The translations under genes and the position numbers were made by a program. 64,000 nt of DNA from Pyronema omphalodes. Its lineage: Eukaryota; Ascomycota; Pezizomycetes; Pezizales; Pyronemataceae. Positions 52,508-63,714 of this stretch are shown in pieces. Position 1 is the first letter of the stretch. Each line of letters begins with the position of its first letter. The notes below the pieces were generated by a model. That model made no database searches. It worked only from the letters and a program-made list of their open reading frames with translations, and was not told where the DNA came from. The DNA is taken from positions 62,001 to 126,000 of the forward strand of contig JAJJXM010000079.1 in assembly GCA_024516155.1 (NCBI GenBank), in the 5' to 3' direction.

Positions 52508-54336
52508 AATGCAAACACCTTGTTCTCTCTTGCTCCTTCTTTTCTAATAACCGCTCCGTGAAGACAGTAGCGCTCGTTGACTGCGGCGCCACTGGCATCG
52601 CCTTTGTGGATCGCAATTTCGCCCGCCATCACAAACTCCCTCTGACCCCCCTACCCACAGCCCCAACGGTCGAAGTCATTGACGGCCGACCTATTTCCTC
52701 TGGAAGAATCACCCACCTCGCCCAAGTAGAGTGTACCATCAATGGTCACTCGGTAACCCTCCCCATGTTCGTCACGGAGTTAGGTCACTACCCGGTGGTG
52801 CTGGGCATCCCCTGGCTAAAGAAACACGACGTAACAATAAGCTTCAGTTCCAACACTGTAAGCTTCGACTCCCAATACTACCTGAGGAACTGCACCCCGT
52901 TGCTTGTGAGCACAACCGGTGTCGAGGTCCTGGACTCGAGGCCCCCTCCCGCTGTCCACGAGCCCGACACAAACCCCATGCCGGACTTAGAAGACTCGGT
53001 CCCCGACCCCCCGGACGAACCCCCAATAGCGATCTCAAGTCTAACCATCTCCGACTTGAAAGAAATGGTAGAAGACGAAAGCCTGACAGTGCTCTCGCTA
53101 TCGTTGGACGAGATCACCGTCGCCCTACAAGACAAGCCCCTCCTCACGGATGATGAACTGAAAGACATGATCCCCGAAGAGTACCATGACTACCTCGACT
53201 TGTTCAAGGAAGTCAACGCGAAGGAACTTCCCCCACACCGACCCCACGACCACAAGATCCCACTGAAAGAGGGATTCGTCCCCCCCTTTGGCCCGTTATA
53301 CTCGTTGTCACGCAACGAGTTACAGACGCTGAAAGCGTGGCTAGATGAGAATTTGGAAAAAGGCTTTATACAATGCTCCCGATCATCAGCCGCCTCGCCG
53401 ATATTATTTGTGAAAAAATCAAACGGATCCCTACGCCTATGCGTGGATTACCGAAGATTGAATGAAGGGACCAAAAAGAATCGGTACCCGCTACCACTGA
53501 TACAGGAAACGATGATGAATCTTTCCAAAGCTCAATATTTTACAACCCTTGACGTCCGCAGCGCCTATAACCTGATTAGAATGGCAGAAGGCGAAGAATG
53601 GAAAACGGCTTTCCGCACAAGGTACGGACTATTCGAGTCAAAAGTGATGCCCTTTGGGCTCACCAACGCGCCTGCCGATTTCCAGGCATTCATAAATGAT
53701 GTCCTGAGACCATACATGGACCAGTTTTGTACGGCATACCTGGATGATATCCTGGTATTCTCTGAAACAAAGCCCGATCACACCTCACATGTCCGAAAGA
53801 TCTTGGAACGACTTAAACAAGAAAAACTACACTTGAAGCCAGAAAAGTGTAAGTTTGCTAAGGCAGAAGTCCAGTACCTGGGCTACAACATTGGCCGCGA
53901 CGGCGCTCGCATGATGGATTCCAAAGTAGCCACAGTCAGAGATTGGAAGGAACCAACCAATTTGAAACAGGTCCAAGAGTTCCTAGGCTTCGCGAATTTC
54001 TACCGGAGATTTATCAAAGACTACTCAAAAGTGGTCTCCCCGCTGACGGCTCTGACCAAAAAGAGAGATGGTAAAGCAATCCCCTTTACCTGGGGTAAAG
54101 ATCAGCAAAGCGCCTTCGACCGACTGAAGGACGCATTTACATCAGCACCGATTCTCAAGAACTTCGACTACAAGAAACCGATTGTAGTAGAAACAGACGC
54201 ATGTAACTATGTGTCCGCTGGAATTCTATCACAATACGACGACGATAACGTGTTACATCCCGTCGCGTTTTATTCCAAAAAGATTCCCCGGCGGAATGCA
54301 ACTATGAGATCTATGACAAAGAACTACTGGCAATAG
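52471..54336 (+). pseudogene. gypsy-F pol, first part: protease, RT, start of RNase H
   Basis: No ATG starts this frame; it is the -1 frame relative to ORF3. Protease active site V-D-C-G-A-T-G is near 52578. A long acidic linker is followed by RT with L-D-V-R-S-A-Y-N near 53552 and Y-L-D-D near 53740, and by the RNase H start V-E-T-D-A. A single C missing after 54282 (aag-att where gypsy-G has aag-cat-t) shifts the frame, which ends at TAG 54334-54336. Confidence 0.88.
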
Positions 54337-56138
54337 TTCGTTGTTTCGAGGAATGGCGTCCCCACTTGGAGGGCTCCGCCTTCCCGATAAAAGTGTTAAC
54401 AGACCACAAGAACCTCGAATACTTTATGACAACAAAGCTACTAAACAGACGACAAGCAAGCTGGTTCGAATTCCTGTCTCGGTTGACCTTTGTTATCACC
54501 TACCGACCTGGAACGTTGGGAGGGAAACCGGACGCCCTGACAAGACGGGCCGCCGACCTTCCGGGAGAGGGAGACGAACGTATACTAGCGAATCAACAAG
54601 CCGTCCTGAAGCCACACAACTTCCAATTGTGCATGACCCCGCCCATGAAACTTGCACCCTCCGAGGTGGACCTCATGTTTAAGGAGGGCTACAAGACAGA
54701 TTCATTCCCAAACCGAGTGTTGGGAATGCTGGAGGACGGGACGCAAATCTGTAAGGACATATCACTTGCCGACTGCTCCGTGTTGGAAAACAGATTGTAC
54801 TATCGAGACTGCCTCTATGTCCCCGCGCTGGACAAACTACGACTAAAACTACTGCAAGATCACCACGACCCCCCCACCATGGGACACCCGGGCCGTGCAA
54901 AGACTTTCGAACTCCTCGCCAGAAACCATTACTGGCCTTCGATGCGAAAAGATGTGGATCAATTCGTCCGAAATTGCCACATTGGTAAAAGAACAAAAGC
55001 GACCCGCCACGCACCCTATGGATCCTTGAAACCCCTACCGGTCCCGCAGCACCCGTGGCAGAACATATCTGTGGACTTTGTTACTGCACTGCCCATATCA
55101 GAAGGCTTCGACGCAATATGTGCGATCGTTTGCCGACTCATGAAACAGCGGCACTTAGTGCCCTGTCACTCCACGATAGACGCAGAAGGCTTCGCGCAGC
55201 TCTTCCTGGAAAACATATTCAAACTACACGGTCTGCCAGACACAGTAGTGTCCGACCGCGGCCCGCAATTTGTTGCCCACTTTTGGAAACACCTGGCAAA
55301 TTGCATGGGTATCGAGATTGCCATGAGCACGGCCTTCCACCCCCAGACCGATGGCCAAACAGAAAGGATCAATGCGGTCACGGAACAATATCTCCGTGCG
55401 CACGTCTGTTATCTACAAGACGACTGGAAGAAATTTTTACCACTGGCAGAATTCGCTGCAATTAACCAAGTATCAGATACGACGTCGCTGTCCCCGTTCC
55501 ACACCGTATACGGCCGACACCCCAAATGCTCCTTTGAATTGGAAATCAGGACAGACAATCCTGAAGAAGTGAAAGCGAACGAGGTAGCGGAAAGGATGTC
55601 GCACATCCATGACGTCTTACGCTCTGAAATGAAATATGCCCAAGCCCGCCACGTGGAAGCCGCCGACAATTCCCGACTCCCCTCGCGGGTCTTCAAACCA
55701 GGAGATCTGGTATGGCTGGATGCCCGCGACCTCAGAACCCGCCGCCCCTCAAAGAAACTAGAAAACAAACACCTAGGCCCCTTCACCGTGGTTCGACCCA
55801 TTGGATCCCACGCCTACGAGCTGGATATACCGGAGACGATGAAACATCACAGGACCTTCCCCGTGTCCCTACTAAACCCAGCCCCTTCGGACCCCCTCCC
55901 TGGCCAGATTATCCCACCGCCCCTACCGGTAGTAGTAGACGGCGAAGAAGAATGATTCGTGGATGAAATTCTGGATAGCTGTTGGTCAAGAGGAAACCTG
56001 CAGTACCTCGTCAAGTGGACCGGCCATGACTCGCCAACCTGGGAACCGGAAACGAACCTATCCGAAACTGAGGCCCCTGAGAGATTCCACCAACTTTACC
56101 CAGACAAGCCTTCTCCTCTCGTAGGAACTCGAGCCTAA
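54337..56138 (+). pseudogene. gypsy-F pol, second part: RNase H end, integrase, chromodomain
   Basis: Resumes one frame over (clear from about 54290, ATG 54366 internal). Integrase zinc module H-H-D-P-P-T-M-G-H with C-H-I-G (the second Cys is lost: C-H-T-C in G). DDE residues are in S-V-D-F-V, V-S-D-R-G and Q-T-E-R-I-N. TGA at 55953-55955 replaces the Trp of G-W-F-V-D-E, just before the chromodomain (Y-L-V-K-W-T-G-H-D). The frame then reaches TAA 56136-56138. Confidence 0.87.
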
Positions 56139-56149
56139 CGGGGGGATAC

Positions 56150-56668
56150 TGTCACGGCACACTGCTGACGAGCCGTTGTGTTGTTGCGTCACCATTGTGT
56201 TGTAGTTGTTGTTGTCGACGTCGTGCCGTTGTCTTGCCGTGTTGTGTTGTGTTGTTGTGTGTGCCGTGCCGTTGTTGTTGATGGACTGACTGATGATGGA
56301 TGACGTACCATGAGCTGGAGAGCTGTGGCGTCGCAGGTGACATGATGGAGAACGGAAGCTGTCATGTAGCGATGTTGGATGACGGCCCAGCAAGAGTGCT
56401 GGCCGCCCTTTGTACGTAAGGAGGCTTGCCTCCCCGTTGTCGAGTTCCCCATCGAATGTCTTGTGTCTTTCCCTGGTCCTTAATAAAGACTTCTGTTTTC
56501 AGTCTCACGTCATTCTTGTCCTTGTCCCTGTCCCTGTTTCGTGTGCCGTCCGTCTGCCGTGCACTTCGGTCCTTGTCCTTCCGTTCCCGCATCCCGGAAC
56601 CCGCCTAGTCTCCCCCTGCCGGTAGTGTTCAGTGTGTTCTTCGAACGTCCGTTCCTAGTTCCCTGACA
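56150..56668 (+). repeat. 3' LTR of gypsy-F (519 bp)
   Basis: Same length as the 5' LTR, preceded by a g-rich polypurine stretch (aacggggggata). By eye about 15 substitutions, roughly half transversions. Confidence 0.93.
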
Positions 56669-56673
56669 CCTGC
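56669..56673. repeat. Target-site duplication of gypsy-F, right copy (CCTGC)
   Basis: Matches the undisturbed copia sequence; the left copy carries one change. Confidence 0.75.
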
Positions 56674-57914
56674 GGTATGTCGTGGTTACGCTTGTAGATA
56701 ATCGACAAGTTTTTCGTTCCTTTCAAGTATCGGATGACCCTCTTGGCAGGGGTCATGTGCATGGATAGGGGCGACTGATTGTATCGGCTGAGGGCAGTCA
56801 CCGCGAAAGCGATGTCAGGACGAGTTCCGATTGCTGCGTACATCAGTGATCCGACCATTGATAGATACAGGCGTTTTTGTTGTTCATCAGTGGTCTTGTC
56901 TTCGCAGTGAGTATTCTCGAGATCAACGTGAATGTCCATCGGGGAAGAGGTGGGTGCGGCCTCAAGAAGACCGTATCTGGCAATCACCCCCTCAACGTAA
57001 CGCTTCTGTGAGATGGCAATGCTTCCGTCAGGCAGGTATTCTAGTTCTAGGCCGAGAAAACGAGTCGCTTTTCCGAGATCTGTCATTTTGAAGCGAGCAC
57101 TGAGGGCTTTCTTGACATTGTCGCCCATCCTTTGTTTCGTGAGATTGAAGATCAAGATATCATCGACATATAAGAGTAGAAATGCGTCCTTCATGAGGTA
57201 GAGGTTGGAGTCGGCATGCGCCTGTCGGAAACCTTTCTTCATGAGGAAGTCATTAATCTGGGCCCACCATAACCGGGGTGCCTGTTTTGGGCCGTACAGG
57301 GCTTTCAGCAGGCGGACCGTCCATGTTTTTGATAGGCGTTTATCGAGCCATTCGATGCCAGGAGGCATGGACATGAAAGTCCTGTCGTTGTCAATGGCTG
57401 GGTTGAGGAAAGCTGTGACAACATCCATTTGATCGACTGACCACCCCCTGGTTGCAGATAAGCTTAGCAGGTAACGTAGAGTACTTAGCTTGGACACAGG
57501 TGCATATGTCTCATCATAATCAATTCCTAGAACTTGCTCGTAACCTTTTATAACCAGTCGGGCCTTGAACTTTGTGCTGCGGTCAATGTTGCATTTGGTT
57601 TTGTAAATCCATCGACATTTCAAACGCTTGCATCCAAAGGGAACACTGATGCCGTTGTACGATGTTTGGTTGTCGGATGCATCAGGCGATAACACTGGTC
57701 GGAGAGGCTCGGCATTGTCATCTGATTTGAAGGCCTGGAAGGTTTCGTTTATCAGTAGAGAGTTCCATTCTTCTTGCATCGCAGTTCTCCAGTTGTCCCG
57801 GTTGGCGCTCTTCATGCCTGCAGTGTAAGAGGTCGGGTCGCCGTCAAGCAGATCGGGACCTATAGCCTCGTCGGGATCGTCTAGAGTTGCTTTGGCGAGA
57901 AAGGCCGAGGCCAG
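56669..57914 (-). pseudogene. copia-2 reverse transcriptase and start of RNase H
   Basis: The minus-strand frame is open over the whole interval: L-A-S-A-F-L-A-K at the gypsy-G edge, RT with A-R-L-V-I-K-G-Y, Q-M-D-V-V-T-A-F and Y-V-D-D, to N-H-D-I-P-Q at the gypsy-F edge. No stop or frameshift is seen, so this copia copy was undamaged here when it was hit. The ATG at 57815 is internal. Confidence 0.9.
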
Positions 57915-58432
57915 TGTCAGGGAACTAGGAGCGGACGTTCAAAGAACACACTGAACACTACCGGCAAGAGGGACTAGGCGGGTTCCGGGACGGGCAACGG
58001 CAGGACAAGGACCGAAGTGCTCGTCAGACGGACGGCACACGAAACAGGAACAGGGACAAGGACAAGAGTGACGTAGGACTGGAAGAAGAAGTCTTCATTA
58101 GGAGCAAGGGAAAGACACAAGACGTTCGATGGAGAACTCGACAACGGGGAGGCAAGCCTCCTTATGTACAAAGGGGCGGCCAGCACTCTTGCTGGGCCGT
58201 CATCCAACATCGCTACATGAAGCTTCCGTTCTCCATCAATTCACCTGCGACGCCACAGCTCTCCAGCTCGTGGTACGTCATCCATCATCAATCAGTCTAT
58301 CAGTCACAACGGCACGGCACACACAACAACACAACAACACAACAGTAACACAACCCAACACGGCAAGACAACGGCACGATGCCAATCAACAACCACGACA
58401 ACACAACGGCTCGTCAGCCGTGTGCCGTGACA
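57915..58432 (-). repeat. 3' LTR of gypsy-G (518 bp)
   Basis: tgtcagggaac at 57915 to gccgtgaca at 58432 on the + strand, with a C-rich (minus-strand G-rich) polypurine tract at 58433-58442. Copia sequence ends at gccag 57910-57914, the presumed target-site copy; its partner lies outside the window. Confidence 0.92.
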
Positions 58433-58443
58433 GTACCCCCCCG

Positions 58444-60935
58444 TTAGGCTCGAGTTCCTACGAGAGGAGAAGGTTTGTCTGGGTATAACTGGTGGAATTT
58501 CTCAGCGGCCTCAGTTTCGGATAGGTTCGTTTCCGGTTCCCAGGTTGGAGAGTCATGGCCGGTCCACTTGACGAGGTACTGCAGGTTTCCTCTTGACCAG
58601 CGGCTATCCAGAATTTCATCCACGAACCATCCTTCTTCGCCGTCTACTACTACCGGTAGGGGCGGTGGGATAATCTGGCCAGGGAGGGGGTCCGAAGGGG
58701 CTGGGTTTAGTAGGGACACGGGGAAGGTCCTATGATGTTTCATTGTTTCCGGTATTTCCAATTCATAGGCGTGGGATCCAATGGGTCGCAACACGGTGAA
58801 GGGGCCTAGGTGTTTGTTTTCCAGTTTCTTTGAGGGGCGGCGGGTTCTGAGGTTGCGGGCGTCCAGCCATACTAGGTCTCCTGGTTTGAAGACCGGCGCG
58901 GGGAGTCGGGAATTGTCGGCGGCTTCTATGTGGCGGGCTTGGGCGTATTTCATTTCCGAACGTAAGACGTCATGGATGTGTGACATCCTTTCCGCCACCT
59001 TGTTCGCTTTCACTTCTTCAGGATTGTCTGTCCTGATTTCCAGTTCGAAAGAGCATTTGGGGTGTCGGCCGTATATAGCGTAGAACGGAGACAGCGACGT
59101 TGTATCTGATACTTGGTTATTTGCAGCAAATTCTGCCAGTGGTAAAAATTTCTTCCAATCGTCTTGTAAATAACAGACGTACGCGCGGAGATATTGCTCC
59201 GTAACCGCGTTAATTCTTTCTGTTTGGCCGTCGGTTTGGGGATGGAAGGCCGTACTCGTGGCAATTTCGATACCCATGCAATTTGCCAGGTATTTCCAGA
59301 AGTGGGCCACAAATTGCGGACCGCGGTCGGACACTACTGTGTCTGGCAGGCCGTGTAGTTTGAATACGTTTTCCAGGAAGAGTTGCGCGAAGCCTTCTGC
59401 GTCTATTGTGGAGTGACAGGGCACTAAGTGCCGCTGTTTTGTGAGTCGGCAAACGATCGCACATATTGCGTCGAAGCCTTCTGATGTCGGTAGTCCAGTA
59501 ACAAAGTCCACAGATATATTCTGCCAAGGGTGGTGCGGGACCGGTAGGGGCTTCAAGGTTCCATAGGGTGCGTGGCGGGTAGCTTTTGTTCTTTTACAAG
59601 TGTGGCAATTTCGGACGAATTGGTCCACATCTTTTCTCATCGAGGGCCAGTAATAATTCCTGGCGAGGAGTTCGAAAGTCTTTGCACGGCCCGGGTGTCC
59701 CATGGTGGGGGGGTCGTGGTGATCTTGTAGTAGTTTCAATCGTAGTTTATCCAGCGCGGGGACGTAGAGGCATTCTCGGTAGTACAATCTGTTTTCCAAC
59801 ACGGAGCAATCGGCGAGTGATATGTCCTTACAGATTTGTGTACCGTCTTCCAGCATTCCCAAAACTCGGTTGGGGAATGAATCTGTCTTGTAGCCCTCTG
59901 TGAACAGGAGGTCTACTTCGGAAGGTGCCAGTTTCATGGGCGGTGTCATGCATAACTGAAAGTTCTGTGGCTTTAGAACAGCTTGCTGGTTCGCCAGTAT
60001 GCGTTCGTCTCCTTCTTCCGGGAGGTCGGCGGCTCGTCTTGTCAGGGCGTCCGGTTTTCCTCCCAACGTTCCCGGTCGATAGGTGATCACAAAGTTGAAC
60101 CGAGACAGGAATTCGGACCAGCGTGCTTGTCGTCTGTTTAGCAGCTTTGTCGTCATAAAGTATTCGAGATTCTTGTGGTCTGTCAATACTTTTATAGGGA
60201 AGGCGGAGCCCTCTAAGTGGGGACGCCATTCCTCGAAACAACGAACTATTGCCAGTAGTTCTTTGTCATAGATTTCATTGTTGCATTCTGCCGGGGAATG
60301 CTTTTTCGAATAAAACGCGACGGGGTGTAGCACGTTATCGTCGTCGCATTGTGATAAAACTCCAGCAGACACATAGTCGGATGCGTCTGTTTCTACTACA
60401 ATCGGTTTCTCGTAGTCGAAGTGCTTGAGGATCGGTGCTGATGTAAATGTGTCCTTCAGTCGGTCGAAGGCGCTTTGCTGATCTTTACCCCAGGTAAAGG
60501 GGATTGCTTTACCATCTTTCTTTTTGGTCAGAGCCGTCAGCGGGGAGACCACTTTTGAGTAGTCTTTGATAAATCTCCGGTAGAAATTCGCGAAGCCTAG
60601 GAACTCTTGGACCTGTTTCAAATTGGTTGGTTCCTTCCAATCTCTCACTGTGGCTACTTTGGAATCCATCATGCGCGCGCCGTCGCGGCCGATGTTGTAG
60701 CCCAGGTACTGTACTTCTGCCTTAGCAAACTTACACTTCTCTGGCTTCAAGTGCAGTTTTTCTTGTTTGAGTCGTTCCAAGATCTTTCGGACGTGTGCGG
60801 TGTGATCGGACTTTGTTTCGGAGAATACGAGGATATCGTCCAAGTATGCCGTACAAAACTGGTCCAGGTATGGTCTCAGGACATCATTTATAAATGCCTG
60901 GAAATCGGCAGGCGCGTTGGTGAGCCCAAAGGGCT
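58444..60935 (-). pseudogene. gypsy-G pol after the deletion: RT end, RNase H, integrase, chromodomain
   Basis: The frame is open from the deletion at about 60936 to TAA 58444-58446, about 830 codons. Contains Y-L-D-D (near 60840), RNase H V-E-T-D-A-S-D-Y, integrase zinc module with H-H-D-P-P-T-M-G-H and C-H-T-C, DDE in S-V-D-F-V, V-S-D-R-G and Q-T-E-R-I-N, GPY/F region (L-G-P-F-T-V-L), and chromodomain W-F-V-D-E-I-L-D-S-R ... Y-L-V-K-W-T-G-H-D. All catalytic residues are present, so this is the best reference copy of the family for these domains. It is out of frame with the upstream part. Confidence 0.9.
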
Positions 60936-62108
60936 TCTGATAAGGTTATAAGCGCTGCGGACATCAAGGGTCGTAAAGTATTGAGCTTTGGAAAGATTCA
61001 TCATCGTTTCCTGTATCAATGGCAGCGGGTACCGGTTCTTCTCGGTACCTTCATTCAATCTCCGGTAATCGACACACAGGCGTAGGGATCCGTCAGATTT
61101 TTTCACGAATAATATCGGCGAGGCGGCTGGTGATTGGGAGCGTTGTATAAATCCTTTCTCCAAATTCTCATCGAGCCACGTTTTCAACGTCTGCAACTCG
61201 TTGCGTGACAGCGAGTATAGCGGGCCAAAGGGGGGGACGAATCCCTCTTTCAGTGGGATCTTGTGGTCATAGGGTCGGTGTGGGGGGAGTTCCTTCGCGT
61301 TGACCTCCTTGAATAAATCGAGGTAGTCATGATCCGCTTCGGGGATCATGTCTTTCAGTTCGTCATCCGTGAGGGGGGGCTTGTCTTGTAGGGCGACGGT
61401 GATGTCGTCCAACGATAGCGAGAACACTGTCAGGCTTTCGTCTTCTACCATTTTTTTGAAGTCGGAGATGGTTAGACTTGAGATCGCTATTGGGGGTTCG
61501 TCCGGGGGGTCGGGGACCGAGTCCTCTAACTCCGGCATGGGGTTTGTGTCGGGCTCGTGGACAGCGGGAGGGGGCCTCGAGTCCAGGACCTCGACACCGG
61601 TTGTGCTTACAGGCAACGGTGTGCAGTTCCTTAGGCAGTATTGGGAGTCGAAGCTTACAGTGTTGGAACTGAAACTTATTGTTACATCGTGTTTCTTCAA
61701 CCAGGGGATACCCAACACCACCGGGTAGTGACCCAGCTTGGTGACAAACATGGGAAGGGTTTCCGAGTGACCGTTGATGGTACACTCTACTTGGGCGAGG
61801 TGTGTGATTTTTCCTGAGGATATGGGGCGGCCGTCGATAACTTCGACCGTTCGGGCAGTGGATAGGGGGGTTAGGGGGAGTTTGTGATGGCGGGCGAAAT
61901 TGCGGTCAACAAAGGCGATACCAGTGGCGCCGCAGTCAACGAGCGCTACTGTTTTCACGGAGCGGTTATTGGAAAACAAGGAACAGGAGAGAACAAGGTG
62001 TTTGCATTCTAACTTTCCAGTAAAACTTGCGCCCGATAATAGCAATGTATCAGCAATAATATTCCCACCAGCGGCAGAGCCATCTTCTTGCAGCTGGTTT
62101 ATTCTTTT
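60936..62108 (-). pseudogene. gypsy-G pol before the deletion: protease and first half of RT
   Basis: Entered by -1 shift at 62105-62111. Protease active site V-D-C-G-A-T-G is near 61935; an acidic linker follows; RT motifs R-Y-P-L-P-L-I-Q and [11 protein letters not shown] are intact. About 67 bp present in F (between N-L-I-R and P-F-G-L-T-N) are missing at about 60936, shifting the frame and cutting off Y-L-D-D. Confidence 0.88.
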
Positions 62109-63045
62109 CCCGACACCTCTTCTTCAGTATCCAATAATTCCACGCTCGCCACTTTAACATTCGTCTTGGCGGGGCACGACGCAGCCATGTGGCCGAGGCC
62201 ACCGCAGTAGAGGCAACGTCCTTCTGACAGGCGGGTCGCGCGCTCCTGTGCCAACAGTTTCTGACGGGGTCCCTGGGCAGGGATTTGCTTGCTGGAGGAG
62301 GCGGTGGTGGCTTGGGTAGCGGGGGTGGGGCGACTGGTGGCGGGGGTGGCGGTGGTAGTGGGTTTAACTTGGCCGCGGTTGGTACGCAGCTTGCGGAGGT
62401 TCTCAAGTGCTCTCAATTGGGAGTCCAATTTTTGGCACTGGTCAACAAATTCGTGCATCGTGGTGGTGGGCGGGGCGCCAACCAACTTTTCGTGCAACTC
62501 GAGGGATAGGCCGTTACGCAGGGCATCCATGGTGGCGGCTTCGTCCCAGCCTAACTCTGCGACTAGGCGGGAGAACTCTGCATAGTAGTCCGAAAATTCG
62601 CGGCTGTTTTGTCGGAGATTTTGTAGTTTGAAACGAGCCGTTGCGCGCTCGTCCGGGTCTCCAAAGGTACGCTGTAAAATTTTAATGACGTCCTCGACGT
62701 CGTTGAGGGCCCAGCGGTTGCCATTTTCCTTGATATAAGGAAGAATCTGATCCAAGGCGCGTCCGCGGAGGCGGCCCATGGCATAAGAAATCCGTTTATG
62801 AGGGGTCGGGAAACGTAGTTCGTCGCTCACCAACTTGATGCGAAGCAAGGAGACAAAGCGGCGGAGGTCCTCCCTGTTGGACCCGTCGAAGGTTGGCGGA
62901 TCTGAGATTTTGTCTCCGGTCACGCGGATGCCAGGGGAGGCGAGTAGCGCGTTGATGAGTTCACGCTGGCGGGTGAGCTCCTTCTCGTAATAGTGAATTT
63001 CATTCGTATCGGCTTGTTCCTCCGGGGTTAGGAGGATTTCGGGGT
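62099..63045 (-). CDS. gypsy-G ORF3: capsid and zinc knuckle of Gag
   Basis: Minus-strand frame from the C run (about 63045) to TAA 62099-62101. Capsid domain as in F; a Pro/Thr/Ala linker; CCHC knuckle C-L-Y-C-G-G-L-G-H-M-A-A-S-C near 62165-62210; end S-G-K-E. The first ATG in the frame lies well inside the capsid domain (S-Y-A-M-G), so the start must come from ORF2 by -1 shift. No damage is seen. Confidence 0.82.
62105..62111 (-). promoter_or_regulatory. -1 frameshift heptamer G GGA AAA, gypsy-G gag-pol
   Basis: Minus-strand GGGAAAA in gag phase G-GGA-AAA, two codons before the gag TAA. The -1 frame is open into pol (GGG AAA AGA ATA). The same arrangement is at 12734-12740 (A) and, in a different family, at 15689-15695 (B). 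Confidence 0.75.
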
Positions 63046-63447
63046 CTCGGGGGGGGGGGGTCTTGGAATTGGTGCGATTATAGCGGGGGCGGGGGCTGCG
63101 GCTGCGGCTGTGGTAGGGGGTGCGGCGGCTCGCGGTACTGGTTCTGGGCCGTTCGGGTAAACCTGGACGGAGCCAGTCTGGATCACGACAGGGGGAATGG
63201 GGGGAGGGGTGGGAGCTTCCGGAGCGCGGGAGGCGACAGGGCTGGATACCCGAGTGCTGTTACGGGAGCCGGGGGTTTCCGCGAGGTCGTTTAAGAGATA
63301 ACCCGTGGGGTGGTCCTGAGCGTCTAGGATGGATTGTGCGAGTTGTTTGGTAAAAGTAAGCGGTTCATGGCCGTCAGGGAACTGGGTCATGGCGGCGGCG
63401 TTCACAATTTGCTGCCAGTGTCCTTCGTCAATAAGTTTAATGTGCAT
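63028..63447 (-). CDS. gypsy-G ORF2: N-terminal Gag segment (140 aa)
   Basis: ATG at 63447-63445 overlaps the ORF1 stop (ATGcacatTAA). The product starts M-H-I-K-L-I-D-E-G-H-W-Q-Q and has D-A-Q-D-H-P-T-G-Y, a Pro/Ala/Thr-rich part and polyproline. It stops at TAA 63028-63030. Same length class and same stop position as in F. Confidence 0.68.
   Translation of the reverse strand: MHIKLIDEGHWQQIVNAAAMTQFPDGHEPLTFTKQLAQSILDAQDHPTGYLLNDLAETPGSRNSTRVSSPVASRAPEAPTPPPIPPVVIQTGSVQVYPNGPEPVPRAAAPPTTAAAAAPAPAIIAPIPRPPPPETPKSS
63049..63060 (-). promoter_or_regulatory. C12 tract (minus strand) at the ORF2-ORF3 junction of gypsy-G
   Basis: Twelve C on the coding strand, against fifteen in F: lengths that differ by 3, so both copies keep ORF2 and ORF3 in the same -1 relation. 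Confidence 0.5.
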
Positions 63448-63679
63448 TCTGGCGGGCTCTGAGGACTGGCTTGAGTCTGATGGTGTGGCGGATGTGCTCC
63501 TGGTAAGTGTAGTCCTGGAGTTCCCAGCGGACCACAAGGTAGCAGTTATTTTCTGCTCGTCGGATGGTTCTTCGCACTGCGCCAGCGAATCTGTCGGAGA
63601 TCCCAAAGGTTTCGTTTAAGGTGTGCGTTTCCAAGGCTTGTTTTAAGGCGTAGGTCCAAGCAGAACCGGTGGGGTTCAT
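63437..63679 (-). CDS. gypsy-G ORF1 (80 aa), family-specific, unknown role
   Basis: ATG 63679, the first after the LTR. Same length as in F with mostly conservative changes (M-N-P-T-G-S-A-W-T start, R-R-T-I-R-R-A-E middle). TAA at 63437-63439. No known domain. Confidence 0.72.
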   Translation of the reverse strand: MNPTGSAWTYALKQALETHTLNETFGISDRFAGAVRRTIRRAENNCYLVVRWELQDYTYQEHIRHTIRLKPVLRARQNAH

Positions 63680-63714
63680 GCGTGTTGGTTGAATAATTAT
63701 TCGATCGAACGTAA

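Larger units (their letters stand above)
50505..56668 (+). mobile_element. Ty3/gypsy chromovirus gypsy-F, complete but defective
   Basis: 6164 bp with 519-bp LTRs at both ends (TGTCACGG...CCCTGACA) inserted in copia-2. It has ORF1, ORF2, capsid ORF3 and pol in the same layout as gypsy-G, but with a deletion of the zinc knuckle and gag-pol junction, a 1-bp deletion in RNase H, and a TGA in the chromodomain. By eye its LTRs differ at about 15 of 519 positions, so it is older than gypsy-B and G. Confidence 0.93.
49495..57914 (-). mobile_element. Ty1/copia retrotransposon copia-2, split by gypsy-F and cut by gypsy-G
   Basis: Inverted relative to copia-1 and closely similar in sequence. Pieces: LTR and 3' UTR 49495-50002, RNase H end 50003-50504, gypsy-F, RT and RNase H start 56669-57914. 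At 57915 it is broken again by gypsy-G; its 5' half would lie beyond the right edge. Without F the copia reading frame is continuous across the insertion point. Confidence 0.88.
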
